Notes: generated by a model from the letters alone, not told the origin. Positions 16,929 to 26,338 are shown, counted from the stretch's first letter. The stretch: DNA of 64,000 nucleotides from an uncultured Porphyromonas sp. (GCA_900539765.1 UQDF01000002.1:18900-82899), one strand, 5' to 3'. A program made the numbers and translations.

Positions 16929-18737
16929 ATGAAACGACTATATAGTCTCCTCCTAATCCTGCTCAGCACACTACTTCCGACTTTAGCTCAAAACACCAAA
17001 ACAGTGGCCGAGCGTGACACAATCAGCCGTGAGGTCACTGTGGTGAGCGACAAGGTGAAGCAGATCGATGATACCAATCCTATCTTTACCCCTATACCTC
17101 TGACGAGGCCTCAGATCGAGCGCTACAATCCAGCCACGCCTCGCTCCACGAGAGACTTCACGCCGACCCTCTCGCCAGCACCTACACCTCAGTTGTCTAG
17201 CTTTGCCCGTGAGGTGCCCCAGCCCTACAATGGCATTATGGCTCGTCTCTTCGGAGGCTATGCTCCTGCTTTCGGTGGGGATCTGGCGGGGCAGTGGCAC
17301 TTTGGGAGCCAGCATAACGTTCTTTCCTTCGATCTGACGCATCGGTCGGAGCTTTTCACGCTCAGCAAGAACGGACCCAACCGCTCTGTGCATGGTCCTA
17401 TTGATGAGTCCGATGCGGACTATCACTACCTCGAGGAGATACCACGAGAGACCGATATGTACCGCCACGCTACCGAGGGAGTCGTAGGCTACAGCTACCA
17501 CTGGGGAGAGAGTATGGTCAAACTGCAGGGAGGCATCCGCAGTCATATCTTTGCGCACACACCCACACAGCAAAAGCTAGAGCTAAGCACGATACCTCTA
17601 CTAGATCGCACCCGCTGGCAAGACGAGCTACGCGAGTATAGTCTGACAGGACGCATAGACAACCTACAGGCGCAGAACTGGTCTTTCGACCTTGGCGCAC
17701 GCTACGCTTTCTTATCCCACTCACTACCCAGCCCTGCACAAAGGGATCTCATTGCTAACGAGCACTTGCACGTGGTAGACGCTGATGGAGCCACCGCCGT
17801 GCAGCTCTCTGATGACTGGTCTCTAGGACTGAGTGCCGATATGCGTATCCGCACGAGCCAGCCCTCACAGCTCTTCCTCCTAGGGGCACACCCGCAGTTT
17901 CGCTATCGTGGGTTCGTTGGCTTTGCCGATCTGGACTTTGCAGGCGGTGTGGGCGTAGACTTTGCCAACCAAGAGGTGGTACTCTACCCAGAGGTTCACC
18001 TATCGCTCTCTGACCAGAGACGCTGGGAGTGGTACCTACAGGCATCAGGCGGGCTACAAGATGTGAACCCCTTTGACTACCTAACCCGCATACCAGGCAT
18101 CATGCTCGACGCACTGCCTAGACCTGAGCGTCAGCAACTAGGCTCTCGCACAGGAGTCAAGCTACAGCTCGGCTCAGGCACTTACGAGCTGTACGGTGGA
18201 TACGATCACTACGCCCGCACTTACGGCTTCAACCTCATCCCCTACTACGCTGGCGAAGAGCTGTACGGCTCGTGGCTACAGTCGCAGCGCAACGAGTACA
18301 CGAAGCTCGACATCTTCTACGCTGGGCTAGACCTCTCTACCGTCATCGCACGGGTCTGTGAGCTAAGCCTCGGAGCGCAGTTTAACCATCTTGCCAACTA
18401 CACCTTCCACGTCCCCAAGCCTTACTTCCAGGGCTATGCCAAGCTAGCCGTTCGTCCTACGAAGCGTCTAGACCTTCGTGGAGTGGTCTACTATGACACT
18501 AGTCTCACTACCAAGATCTTGCACCCCGCCCAGGCTCCCGAGATAGGGCTTCGTGAGGGTGCCGCTAGAGGTTCGCTCACAAGGCTCACCGCTGAGGTGA
18601 CGGCGCAGTACCGCTTGACCAAGATGTGGACGCTCTTTGCCACCTTCGACAGTCAGCACTACGGACTAGGTGCTTATGATATGTCACAGCCCTACAGTGG
18701 GCGCATCGGTGTACAGTTTAATTGGTCCGCTTTATAA
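16929..18737 (+). CDS. Putative outer-membrane beta-barrel protein
   Basis: A 602-residue protein with a signal peptide (MKRLYSLLLILLSTLLPTLAQ, cut near residue 21). After a Pro/Thr-rich linker (about 45-100) comes a long stretch of alternating hydrophobic/polar strands with many aromatics, such as WSFDLGARYAFLSH, YTKLDIFYAGLDLSTVIAR and MWTLFATFDSQHYG. The last strand, GRIGVQFNWSAL, is like a barrel's closing strand, though it ends in Leu rather than Phe. No TonB box or plug domain was recognised, so it is not called a TonB receptor. It is co-oriented with, and 42 bp behind, the TPR gene, which suggests a shared envelope role. Confidence 0.75.
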   Translation: MKRLYSLLLILLSTLLPTLAQNTKTVAERDTISREVTVVSDKVKQIDDTNPIFTPIPLTRPQIERYNPATPRSTRDFTPTLSPAPTPQLSSFAREVPQPYNGIMARLFGGYAPAFGGDLAGQWHFGSQHNVLSFDLTHRSELFTLSKNGPNRSVHGPIDESDADYHYLEEIPRETDMYRHATEGVVGYSYHWGESMVKLQGGIRSHIFAHTPTQQKLELSTIPLLDRTRWQDELREYSLTGRIDNLQAQNWSFDLGARYAFLSHSLPSPAQRDLIANEHLHVVDADGATAVQLSDDWSLGLSADMRIRTSQPSQLFLLGAHPQFRYRGFVGFADLDFAGGVGVDFANQEVVLYPEVHLSLSDQRRWEWYLQASGGLQDVNPFDYLTRIPGIMLDALPRPERQQLGSRTGVKLQLGSGTYELYGGYDHYARTYGFNLIPYYAGEELYGSWLQSQRNEYTKLDIFYAGLDLSTVIARVCELSLGAQFNHLANYTFHVPKPYFQGYAKLAVRPTKRLDLRGVVYYDTSLTTKILHPAQAPEIGLREGAARGSLTRLTAEVTAQYRLTKMWTLFATFDSQHYGLGAYDMSQPYSGRIGVQFNWSAL

Positions 18738-18753
18738 CAATGAAAGGAGTCGT

Positions 18754-20016
18754 ATGATGAATCAAGCAAAGAGTGGCGGCTATAAGTTTCTCGCCATCAA
18801 AGACCGCAACTGCCTACTCGGAAGCAATGGCGAGATCGCTCTAGAGGATCGCGAAGCTCTTCTAGAGGTGCAGGAGGAGTACGCCCTGCGTGTGGCGGTC
18901 GCCAGCGAAGCTCCTATGACTAGTCTTCTGAAGATCTCGGAGCTGCTGCAACTACCACGCAACAGTGGCTACGTCATCTCCCATCTAGGCGCACGCGTTC
19001 ACAACTGTCGTACGGGTCGTGAGCTAGCCTCTCGTCCTCTCCGTGCGGAGCAGCTCACGCATCTCTACGAGCTGGTCGATAGCGACTACACGCTCGCACT
19101 CATAGGTGAGAAAGCGCTCTACGCTACGAAGACCCATCAGCCACGTATCCTCCAGCTCGCCAAGCTTTGGAGCATGCCGATCCTAGACTTGACCAAAGCA
19201 AATGAACCCTTCAAAGCTCCTGCCGAGCCGATCTTTAGAGCTATCATCTTAGCCAGACAAGATCGCCTGGCGAAGCTGAGCGACCTGCTTAATTCAGGAC
19301 AAGGCTTGACCGCTACCTTCTACGATGAGCCGATGAATGAGCTCTCAGTCGTAGCCTCTGGCGTCAGCCTGCGAGGAGCGCTCGACTTTATTCTCGACCG
19401 ACTAGACCTCAACCAGCAAAACGTCATTGCCGTCGGCACCACCCTAGAGGATGCCGCCATGGTGCAGCGTGCAGGACTAGGCGTAGCTATGGCAAACGCT
19501 CCCGAGCCGCTCAAGAGCTGCGCTGACTACATCACCACCTCTTGCGATGCTGCGGGCTTAGCCCATATGATCACCAAGCAGATCAAGCTGCGCTACGATG
19601 GAGTCCCCTTTGACCCAGAAGATGCCAACGAGATCATGCCCAACACGCTCATGGGTACGCTCGGTATGCGCTGCACAGAGATAGCTCGTGGCTATGTCAC
19701 GGGTACTATGCCCGTGGACAATCGTACGAGACAACCGATGGGTATACTGCACGGAGGGGCTTCGCTAGCCTTTGCCGAGACCCTCGCAGGACTAGGGTCA
19801 GTAGCCATAGCCAACGAAGGCGAGATACAGGTTGGCATGCAGGTGAGTGGCTACCACGTCTCCTCGACAGTCGTCGGAGACACCGTGCGAGGTGTCGCTA
19901 CGATACTCCACAAGGGGCGCAGCACACACGTCTGGAACGTAGATATCTACTCCACCCAGAGTGGCAAGCTGATCTGCACCTGCCGTGTCATCAACAGTAT
20001 CATCAAGCAGCGCTAA
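18754..20016 (+). CDS. Degenerate Cof-type HAD domain fused to a hotdog (PaaI/MenI-like) thioesterase
   Basis: A 420-residue fusion. The start is ATG at 18754 (or 18757), preceded by AAAGGAGT; the longer frame from 18670 overlaps the upstream gene and is not used. Residues about 10-285 align by eye with Cof-type HAD phosphatases, but the key residues are gone. The DxDGTL nucleophile motif reads IKDRNCLL (about 16-23), and the late GDxxND motif reads GTTLED (about 228). Residues about 305-420 form a hotdog thioesterase with GILHGGASLAFAETLAG (about 329-345), the HGG and catalytic Glu region of acyl-CoA thioesterases such as MenI. A role in hydrolysing DHNA-CoA or another acyl-CoA is possible but unproven. 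pepT follows 15 bp later. Confidence 0.82.
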   Translation: MMNQAKSGGYKFLAIKDRNCLLGSNGEIALEDREALLEVQEEYALRVAVASEAPMTSLLKISELLQLPRNSGYVISHLGARVHNCRTGRELASRPLRAEQLTHLYELVDSDYTLALIGEKALYATKTHQPRILQLAKLWSMPILDLTKANEPFKAPAEPIFRAIILARQDRLAKLSDLLNSGQGLTATFYDEPMNELSVVASGVSLRGALDFILDRLDLNQQNVIAVGTTLEDAAMVQRAGLGVAMANAPEPLKSCADYITTSCDAAGLAHMITKQIKLRYDGVPFDPEDANEIMPNTLMGTLGMRCTEIARGYVTGTMPVDNRTRQPMGILHGGASLAFAETLAGLGSVAIANEGEIQVGMQVSGYHVSSTVVGDTVRGVATILHKGRSTHVWNVDIYSTQSGKLICTCRVINSIIKQR

Positions 20017-20031
20017 GCATCGGAATACGCT

Positions 20032-21264
20032 ATGAGCCAACTCCTAGAGCGATTTCTCCGCTACGCAAAGGTTCACACCACCTCCGATCCGAATAGCCCT
20101 ACGAAGCCCTCGACACCCTGTCAGTGGGACTTGCTCCAGATGCTTCACACTGAGCTAGAGGAGCTACAGATCCCCTCCACCTGCTACGATGCAGGCTATC
20201 TGATAGCGCAAATCCCCGCCACCACTGGCTACGAAGAGGTACCTCGCATCGCACTTCTCGCTCATGTAGACACCTCACCCGAAGCTCCAGGCGAAAAGGT
20301 CTCTCCCTGTCTCCACCCCAACTACGACGGCAAGCCGATCCAGCTCAAGGGCAGCACACTGAACCCCAGCGACTACCCCGACCTGCTGCGCTATGTAGGG
20401 CATACGCTCATCACAAGCGACGGGACGACACTCCTCGGAGCCGACGACAAGGCAGGCGTCGCTATCTTGATGACCCTTGCTGCGGAGCTCCAGAGTAAGC
20501 CTGAGCTAGCGCACGGACCTATCGCACTAGCCTTCACGACAGACGAAGAGGTGGGGCGAGGACTGGAGGCCTTTGACGAGAGCCAGCTTCAGGCTACCTA
20601 CGCTTACACCATCGATGGAGGACTCGAGGGCGAGTTTGAGTACGAATGCTTTCACGCAGCCTCTGCACGCATCACCGCTACGGGACACAACGTCCACCCA
20701 GGCAGCGCCTACCACACGATGCGTCACGCACTCCAGTCGCTCATCAAGCTCGACAACAGACTAGGTTATGAGAGCGAGCGACCCGAGGTGACCCAGGGAC
20801 GGGAGGGCTTCCTGCACCTATGCCACATGGCGGGAGATGTCTCGTCCGCAACCGCTGAGTACATCATCCGCGACCACGACCGCCAGCTCCTAGAACAACG
20901 CATAGCCCGCATCCGAGAGATAGCTCAGCAGATCAACGAAGAGCCATACGCCGCACAGCTAGCGGTCGAAGTCTCCTACCAGTACCGCAATATGTACGAC
21001 TACATCGCTCCGCACCCAGAGATCATCGAGCACGCTATCGCAGCCTACGAGGCGGTCGGTGTCCAGCCGATCATCCAGCCGATACGTGGCGGCACCGACG
21101 GAGCGGTTCTCTCGGAGCGAGGCATCCCCTGCCCCAACATCTTCACCAGTGGGGGCAACTTCCACTCCATCCACGAGTACTGTTCGCTCGATGCTATGGA
21201 GCGCTGCCTCTCTATCGTGACGCAGCTAGTTCGTCGCTATGCAGTATCGCAGGCATTAGACTAA
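20032..21264 (+). CDS. pepT: Peptidase T (tripeptide aminopeptidase)
   Basis: M20 family, two-zinc aminopeptidase that releases the N-terminal residue of tripeptides in the cytoplasm. The 410 residues match the family length (about 408). Metal and catalytic motifs are seen in order: LLAHVDTSPEAPGE (about 77-90), TLLGADDKAGVAILM (about 140-154), FTTDEEVGRGLEAFD (about 173-187), NVHPGSAYHTMRHA (dimerisation region) and IRGGTDGAVLSERGIPCPNIFTSGGNFHS (about 357-385). It fits a peptide-consuming organism. It lies 15 bp behind the HAD-hotdog gene, so the two are likely co-transcribed, though no functional link is obvious. Confidence 0.94.
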   Translation: MSQLLERFLRYAKVHTTSDPNSPTKPSTPCQWDLLQMLHTELEELQIPSTCYDAGYLIAQIPATTGYEEVPRIALLAHVDTSPEAPGEKVSPCLHPNYDGKPIQLKGSTLNPSDYPDLLRYVGHTLITSDGTTLLGADDKAGVAILMTLAAELQSKPELAHGPIALAFTTDEEVGRGLEAFDESQLQATYAYTIDGGLEGEFEYECFHAASARITATGHNVHPGSAYHTMRHALQSLIKLDNRLGYESERPEVTQGREGFLHLCHMAGDVSSATAEYIIRDHDRQLLEQRIARIREIAQQINEEPYAAQLAVEVSYQYRNMYDYIAPHPEIIEHAIAAYEAVGVQPIIQPIRGGTDGAVLSERGIPCPNIFTSGGNFHSIHEYCSLDAMERCLSIVTQLVRRYAVSQALD

Positions 21265-21328
21265 AAGCCAACTCCACACCCTAAATTTGCGAAGTTGAGA
21301 AGGACAGAGGTAGTTCTCCTCGTTTTCG

Positions 21329-21336
21329 TACCTTTG
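21329..21336 (+). promoter_or_regulatory. Likely promoter -7 box of the lipoprotein gene
   Basis: TACCTTTG, matching TAnnTTTG, 111 bp before the ATG at 21447. No clear -33 element seen. Confidence 0.4.
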
Positions 21337-21446
21337 CTCGTTGGGGGAGGTCTATATCTTCAGCTGAATGACAACAATCATCTGCTGTAGTGCCTCCCTT
21401 CGCTATTTAGCCTCTGATATACATACACTAACAAGGTTAGAATACT

Positions 21447-23102
21447 ATGAATAAGCAAATCTATTTGGTCCTTGCGTTGATTTTGTCAACTTGCTTTGGA
21501 CTAGTCAGTTGTTACCAAGATTGTCCCGATGATGGTGGCGATCCCAACAAGAAGGGTCCTAGTAAGGAAGATACGATTCCGATGGGCGAGTACACACCTA
21601 TCTATGAGCTAGATGCTGACGGCAATCTGAAGCATCTGCCGATCCCCTTCGTAGACTTTACGGCAGGCGAGCTACCTCTCAAAAAGTGGGAGGCAGACCA
21701 CGGAGCCGTGCTACAAACGGAGAAGATATCTGAGTTCAAGGACAAAAAAGTCAAGAGCTACGTCTTCAACACACAGGATAGGAGTGGCAAGCAGCCACTA
21801 CGCATCTACCTCGTCGGCGATGCGGGTCAGGGCAAACTACAGGTGTCCACCCTGCTCCTAGACAAAAAGCTTGTCTACACCGAAGATGGCGCCATCAAGC
21901 AAGACTTCGACATTATGACCATCAACGATGGCTTTGAGGCACTAGACAACAGCTCCAGCAAGACGCCTATGTACCGCAAGGGCAACCTTGTCGTGGGTGT
22001 CTCTCTAGCTGACACTCCAGGCTTCGCGCAGCTCTCATTTATCCCGATGCCTGGGTCGGTCGCTACGGGCAACTTTGACAAGAGTCTCAAGGACTTCCCC
22101 TTCGCCAGCAAGAAGGCTAAGGAGACCTCTCTCGATGAGATCCGCAAGTATGAGGCTACTCTAGGTCTCAGACAGGAGAAGGCGCAGAGTGACCCCAAGC
22201 GTGCCAACTTCATCACGAAGGATAAGCAGAAGGGCAACTTCGACCTCGTCGCTTACTACCCACAGGGCTACACCTCCAATGGTGACACCTACAAGCCTGG
22301 TATCCTAGCACTCAGCTATGCACTCACCATCGATATGATTGAGAGCAATCCCGATGTTGCCGAGTGGTTTGTACGCAATGGCTTTAGCAAGCCTCAGAAG
22401 TCAGACATTAGCGACAAGACCTTCACCAGCGAAAACGACTACTACACGCTCCTCATTATGGAGGGTGGTCAGGGTATCGCCTTTAGCTTCTCTGCCAAGG
22501 AGGAGGCTCCCACACCCGATCCCGTAGAGGACACCAGCATCTTCCCCTCCTACAACTTTGGGGAGAAGTTTAACCCCGCCGATGTACCCACCCCAGGGAC
22601 ACCCGCTGGCTCTATATACACCAGTGAGATGGCTAAGGGAGAGAATATCACCTACAACGCTCCTGGAAAAGACGATGATGGCAAGATAGACTATTCCTCT
22701 ACTTACCTGCAAGTCTTAATTAAAAGCCCTCAAAAAGATTCTTCCGCCGCCATTAACGGCTATTACTACTACCCCTCCTACGAAGCCACAGAGGCTACGA
22801 TGCACGTTTACGATAATGGTGGACTAGCCATCAATCACGCTAAGAAGTTTAAGACGGGCATCGACAAGGAGCTCAAGGCTGTCCTCGAGAAAGCGGGCTA
22901 CCAATACACTGGTACGGATACAAGTAGTCTAGGCAACGAATATTGGTACTACTACAACGCCAAGGAGAATGTATCACTACATATAGTGAAGCTCTCGGGG
23001 CTAGGATCTTCTACAATGTCTGCATCTTTCTTCTCTGGCGATGACTACAAGCCTCAAGCGGGCAAGCAGATCCGCCTGAACACACACTACTTACGTCACT
23101 AA
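21447..23102 (+). CDS. Surface or periplasmic lipoprotein, unknown function
   Basis: A 551-residue protein with a type II signal peptide: MNKQIYLVLALILST, then lipobox GLVSC with the lipid-bearing Cys at 22. An acidic Asp/Gly/Pro-rich segment follows (CYQDCPDDGGDPNKKGPSK), resembling a linker or export-type acidic tether seen in Bacteroidota surface lipoproteins. The mature part shows two sections rich in Tyr, Asp and Lys. A SFSAKEEAPTPDPVED hinge near residue 350 may separate two domains, both with YYYPSYEA/YYYNAKE-like strands in the second half. I do not recognise a family. It stands alone with its own promoter-like box and terminator. Confidence 0.75.
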   Translation: MNKQIYLVLALILSTCFGLVSCYQDCPDDGGDPNKKGPSKEDTIPMGEYTPIYELDADGNLKHLPIPFVDFTAGELPLKKWEADHGAVLQTEKISEFKDKKVKSYVFNTQDRSGKQPLRIYLVGDAGQGKLQVSTLLLDKKLVYTEDGAIKQDFDIMTINDGFEALDNSSSKTPMYRKGNLVVGVSLADTPGFAQLSFIPMPGSVATGNFDKSLKDFPFASKKAKETSLDEIRKYEATLGLRQEKAQSDPKRANFITKDKQKGNFDLVAYYPQGYTSNGDTYKPGILALSYALTIDMIESNPDVAEWFVRNGFSKPQKSDISDKTFTSENDYYTLLIMEGGQGIAFSFSAKEEAPTPDPVEDTSIFPSYNFGEKFNPADVPTPGTPAGSIYTSEMAKGENITYNAPGKDDDGKIDYSSTYLQVLIKSPQKDSSAAINGYYYYPSYEATEATMHVYDNGGLAINHAKKFKTGIDKELKAVLEKAGYQYTGTDTSSLGNEYWYYYNAKENVSLHIVKLSGLGSSTMSASFFSGDDYKPQAGKQIRLNTHYLRH

Positions 23103-23150
23103 GCAGGAGCCTGTCGCCACAGTACGACAGCTCCAGCGCACTAAACAGAG

Positions 23151-23192
23151 CAAGAGCCTACTCGCTAATCAGCGGGCAGGCTCTTGTTTTAT
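23151..23192 (+). terminator. Intrinsic terminator after the lipoprotein gene
   Basis: CAAGAGCCT (23151-23159) pairs with AGGCTCTTG (23178-23186) and is followed by TTTTAT. Confidence 0.85.
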
Positions 23193-23271
23193 AGATCAAT
23201 TGTTTGTGCTAAAGCTTCGTTTGAGCTATTGAGGTCTAACTATTGGACTAGCTACGAGGTTGGCTATTAGT

Positions 23272-24168
23272 CTAGCTTTTGGGCTGCGGGACCAAGATGG
23301 GTAGTTGCTGCTTTTGGATCGTGATCTCGATACAACGTCCCAGCTCGATGAGCTCGCCATCGACCTGTGCATAGCCCTCCTCCTCACGCTCTATGATGAG
23401 ATGGTTGGTGCGGTAGATGTCGATAGAGGCGTTCTCATCCACACGCTTTGTAAAGAGACTGATGGCCACTTTAGGAGCTTTGAGTAAAGACATATCTCTA
23501 ATGACCACCACGTCAAAGAGTCCGTCATCTAGCTCGGCATCGGGCGCTATGATTGCATTATTGCCATACTGATCCGCATTAGCGCAGGTCACAAGAAAAG
23601 CTTTCTGCTCGATCACCTCACCATTGAGATGAAGGCGATAGAGCGAGGACTTGTGCTTGATAAACTGATCGACCGTCGAGAGAACGTAGGAGAGCGGCCC
23701 TCGAAAGTTTTTCTGATCATAGCTAGCGGTCACCTGAGCATCAAAGCCCACGCCGAAGGTCACAAAAAAGGGTACTCCATCGGCCTCGCAACAGTCGATC
23801 CGCTTGACATACCCTCGGCGAATAACCTCTAGGGCTGCTTCGGGGTCTAGCGGTATGTCTAGTGAGCGCGCCAACCCATTGCCCGATCCCATCGGGACGA
23901 TGCCGAGAGACATATTCGTAGGGCGCACCGCATCGGCTACCTCATTGATCGTACCATCTCCACCGATCGCGATAACTGTGTCAAACCCTTGACCAGCTAT
24001 ATCCTTGATGATGCGATCGGCATGTCCCTCCCCGTTGGTATAGACGAAGTATAGCTCACTGTCATTGTCCGAGAGCATATTAAATGCGAGCTCTGGCAAA
24101 CTCGTCTTCCTAGAGGTGCCAGAGATAGGATTGATGATGACAAGATACTTCTTTTGAGAGCTTAGCAT
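23272..24168 (-). CDS. Diacylglycerol/lipid kinase (DagK/YegS-like)
   Basis: Phosphorylates a membrane lipid such as diacylglycerol or a sphingoid base with ATP; the substrate cannot be read from sequence. The start chosen is ATG 24168 (MLSSQKKYLVIINPISGTSRK), which fits the family and avoids overlap with queF; the open frame reaches 24264. Seen in 298 residues are the N-terminal NPISG motif (about 12-17), the nucleotide-binding VIAIGGDGTINEVADAV (about 63-79) and MGSGNGLARSLDIPLDPEAAL (about 90-110). The C-terminal beta-sandwich part holds PDAELDDGLFDVVVIRD. It starts 13 bp after the queF stop. Confidence 0.88.
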   Translation of the reverse strand: MLSSQKKYLVIINPISGTSRKTSLPELAFNMLSDNDSELYFVYTNGEGHADRIIKDIAGQGFDTVIAIGGDGTINEVADAVRPTNMSLGIVPMGSGNGLARSLDIPLDPEAALEVIRRGYVKRIDCCEADGVPFFVTFGVGFDAQVTASYDQKNFRGPLSYVLSTVDQFIKHKSSLYRLHLNGEVIEQKAFLVTCANADQYGNNAIIAPDAELDDGLFDVVVIRDMSLLKAPKVAISLFTKRVDENASIDIYRTNHLIIEREEEGYAQVDGELIELGRCIEITIQKQQLPILVPQPKS

Positions 24169-24181
24169 ACGACCCAGATCT

Positions 24182-24673
24182 CTAGTGGTGGAAAGCAAGC
24201 ATACGCTCACGAGCATACGACTCGTAGGGCGTGCCTGGACGACCGTAATTGCAAAAAGGCACAATGCTGATGCCCCCTCGTGGCGAGAAGTCGCCCGTCA
24301 CCTCGATATACTTCGGGTTCATCAGACGGATCAGGTCATCCATAATGATGTTCACACAATCTTCATGAAAGGCGCCATGCGAGCGAAAGCTAAAGAGATA
24401 GAGCTTGAGGCTCTTGCTCTCGACCATACGCACGTCTGGGACATACTCTATATATATAGTGGCGAAGTCAGGCTGCCCAGTGATAGGACAGAGTGCTGTA
24501 AACTCAGGGCACTCGAAGCGTACGCGATAGTCTCGGTCTTGATGCCTATTCTCAAAAGCCTCTAGCACACTCGGATCGTAGTCCTGTGCGTAGACGGTGC
24601 GCTTATTGCCTAGGAGGGATAGTCCCTCGACAGCTCCGTCACGAGCTCCCGAGGAAGATATAGTTTCTTTCAT
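24182..24673 (-). CDS. queF: NADPH-dependent 7-cyano-7-deazaguanine reductase
   Basis: Reduces preQ0 to preQ1, the last free-base step of queuosine synthesis. The 163-residue protein is the short, single-domain (B. subtilis-like) type. It shows [19 protein letters not shown] with the catalytic Cys at 62 and Asp at 69, and the NADPH-binding motif [14 protein letters not shown] (about 114-127). HEDCVN and the Gly/Pro-rich C-terminus [10 protein letters not shown] are also typical. Other que genes are not in the window. A perfect 15-bp inverted repeat lies just upstream, between it and phoH. Confidence 0.95.
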   Translation of the reverse strand: MKETISSSGARDGAVEGLSLLGNKRTVYAQDYDPSVLEAFENRHQDRDYRVRFECPEFTALCPITGQPDFATIYIEYVPDVRMVESKSLKLYLFSFRSHGAFHEDCVNIIMDDLIRLMNPKYIEVTGDFSPRGGISIVPFCNYGRPGTPYESYARERMLAFHH

Positions 24674-24691
24674 ATTACAGGTTTAGGGTAT

Positions 24692-24729
24692 GATACTAGT
24701 GCTACTACACCTCTAGTAGCACTAGTATC
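24692..24729. other. Perfect 15-bp inverted repeat between phoH and queF
   Basis: GATACTAGTGCTACT (24692-24706) and its exact complement (24715-24729) with an 8-nt loop. On the minus strand it follows the phoH stop by 8 bp and may end or attenuate phoH transcription; no strong T-run follows. It shares CACTAGTG/ATACTAGT words with the CTAG-rich element at 56656-56750. Confidence 0.65.
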
Positions 24730-24736
24730 TATAGCA

Positions 24737-26173
24737 TTAGAGTAGGTGTGAAGCCAGCTCACTGAGTTCGCTACGCTCACCCTTGATTAGGTTCACATGT
24801 GCGAAGAGCGTCTCGCCACGCATCTTATCGATCATGTAGGCCAGACCATTACTTTGGCTGTCTAGATAAAGCGAATCAATCTGCTCCACGTCACCGCAGA
24901 AGATCATCTTCGTCCCCTCACCAGCACGTGTGATGATCGTCTTGACCTCGTTCGGGGTTAGGTTTTGCGCCTCGTCGACGATCACGATAGCGTCTGCCAG
25001 ACTACGACCACGCAGATAGGCCAGAGCCTCGATGATGAGCTTATTGTCCTGCTGCAGCTTCTCCAGCTCAGCCTGCTGCTTGCCACCCTTAAACTGCGAC
25101 TTGATCACATTCAGGTTGTCAAAGAGGGGCTGCATATAGGGACGTATCTTCTCCTGCTCCGTACCTGGCAGAGCGCCAAGATCCTTATTTGAAAGCGCCA
25201 CAATAGGACGCGCCAGCATGATTTGCCCATAGCGGTCAGCTTGGTCTAGAGCAGCAGCGAGCGCTAGGAGCGTTTTACCCGTACCAGCCTTACCCGAGAG
25301 TGCTACGAGGAGCACGTTGGGGTCCATCAGCACATCGAAGGCAAAAGCCTGTTCCGCATTTCTAGGCGTGATGCCCATGTGGGTGTACTTGTCCACCCGC
25401 TTCACCATCGCCTCAAAGGGATTGTAGCGCGCCAGCACACTGCTCTGGTCACTCTTGAGGACGAAGCACTCATTCGGCTGTATCTTGTCGCCAAACTCAA
25501 ATTCATCGAGTGGGACTCCCTGCTCATTGTTGTAGAGACGATTGATAAGCTCCACATCGATTCCCTCGAAGACAGGCTGAGCCTCGTCAAAGAGGTCGAA
25601 GGTCTGCACCTTATCATTGAAGTAATCCTCGACAGGGATGCCGAGTGACTTAGCCTTCATACGGAGGTTGATGTCCTTGCTCACGAGGATCGTCTGCTCC
25701 CCCTCATTTGCCTCTGCGATGTGCAGTGTGGCACTCAGGATCTTGTGGTCGGGGATGTTCTCCCCAAAGGCATGCGCCACACGCTCATGAGTCTTATTGC
25801 CTAGATAGACGTAGAGACGACCTCTCCCCTCACCTAGATCAACGCCATGCTCGAAGAAGTCAGCCCCCGTCAGCTCATCAAGCTTTCGGACGAAGGCACG
25901 TGCGTTGAAGTTGATTTGATCGGAGCCTTTCTTAAACTTGTCCAGCTCCTCGAGTACCACGATGGGGATATAGATATCGTTGTCCTCAAACTTGTCGATA
26001 CACTCGAAGTCGTGCAAGATGACATTAGTGTCCAGGACAAAGTTCTTACTGTGCGATACTCTTGGAGCTTTGCTCTTAGCACTGGAGCGGGGCGTTTTCT
26101 TTGATTGACTCTTGTTGGTGGTCCCCTCTTGCTCTGTAGTAGCAGAGGAAGTCTTCTTTTGAGCTGTTGGCAT
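24737..26173 (-). CDS. PhoH-like ATPase with N-terminal PIN domain (PhoH2 type)
   Basis: A 478-residue fusion known as PhoH2: a PIN ribonuclease domain and a PhoH P-loop ATPase/helicase. After a Lys/Ser-rich, probably disordered start (1-40), the PIN domain begins with KNFVLDTNVILHDFECIDKF (about 44-63) and VVLEELDKFKKGSDQIN; the conserved acidic residues are present. The ATPase part shows Walker A LSGKAGTGKTLLALAAA (about 292-308), RPIVALSNKDLGALPGTEQEKI and Walker B VIVDEAQNLTPNEVK (about 397-411). Homologues degrade or unwind RNA. It is a single gene with a promoter-like box upstream. Confidence 0.92.
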   Translation of the reverse strand: MPTAQKKTSSATTEQEGTTNKSQSKKTPRSSAKSKAPRVSHSKNFVLDTNVILHDFECIDKFEDNDIYIPIVVLEELDKFKKGSDQINFNARAFVRKLDELTGADFFEHGVDLGEGRGRLYVYLGNKTHERVAHAFGENIPDHKILSATLHIAEANEGEQTILVSKDINLRMKAKSLGIPVEDYFNDKVQTFDLFDEAQPVFEGIDVELINRLYNNEQGVPLDEFEFGDKIQPNECFVLKSDQSSVLARYNPFEAMVKRVDKYTHMGITPRNAEQAFAFDVLMDPNVLLVALSGKAGTGKTLLALAAALDQADRYGQIMLARPIVALSNKDLGALPGTEQEKIRPYMQPLFDNLNVIKSQFKGGKQQAELEKLQQDNKLIIEALAYLRGRSLADAIVIVDEAQNLTPNEVKTIITRAGEGTKMIFCGDVEQIDSLYLDSQSNGLAYMIDKMRGETLFAHVNLIKGERSELSELASHLL

Positions 26174-26222
26174 ATTGGTCTGTTTTTTCTAGTTCATACA
26201 CGCAAGCTTTGCTTGCTCGTCC

Positions 26223-26230
26223 CAAAGTTA
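26223..26230 (-). promoter_or_regulatory. Likely promoter -7 box of the PhoH-like gene
   Basis: Minus strand TAACTTTG, 50 bp before the start codon. The leader after it holds GCAAGC TTT GCTTGC, a 6-bp hairpin at about 26203-26217. Confidence 0.5.
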
Positions 26231-26338
26231 GCTATTTTGTACCAAATGACCAGCATCTAGGGAGAGAGAGTCTTTTGTCTAGAGAGTCAGGGCCTCACTG
26301 AGCAAGCGAAAGATGTCGCTGGTTTGAAATATATTTGG

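Noticed and set aside
16929..18737. TonB-dependent receptor
   Set aside because: No TonB box, plug domain or the usual 700-1000 residue length.
24169..24264. Longer start for the lipid kinase
   Set aside because: It would overlap queF by 83 bp, and the NPISG motif lies at the proper distance from the later ATG at 24168.
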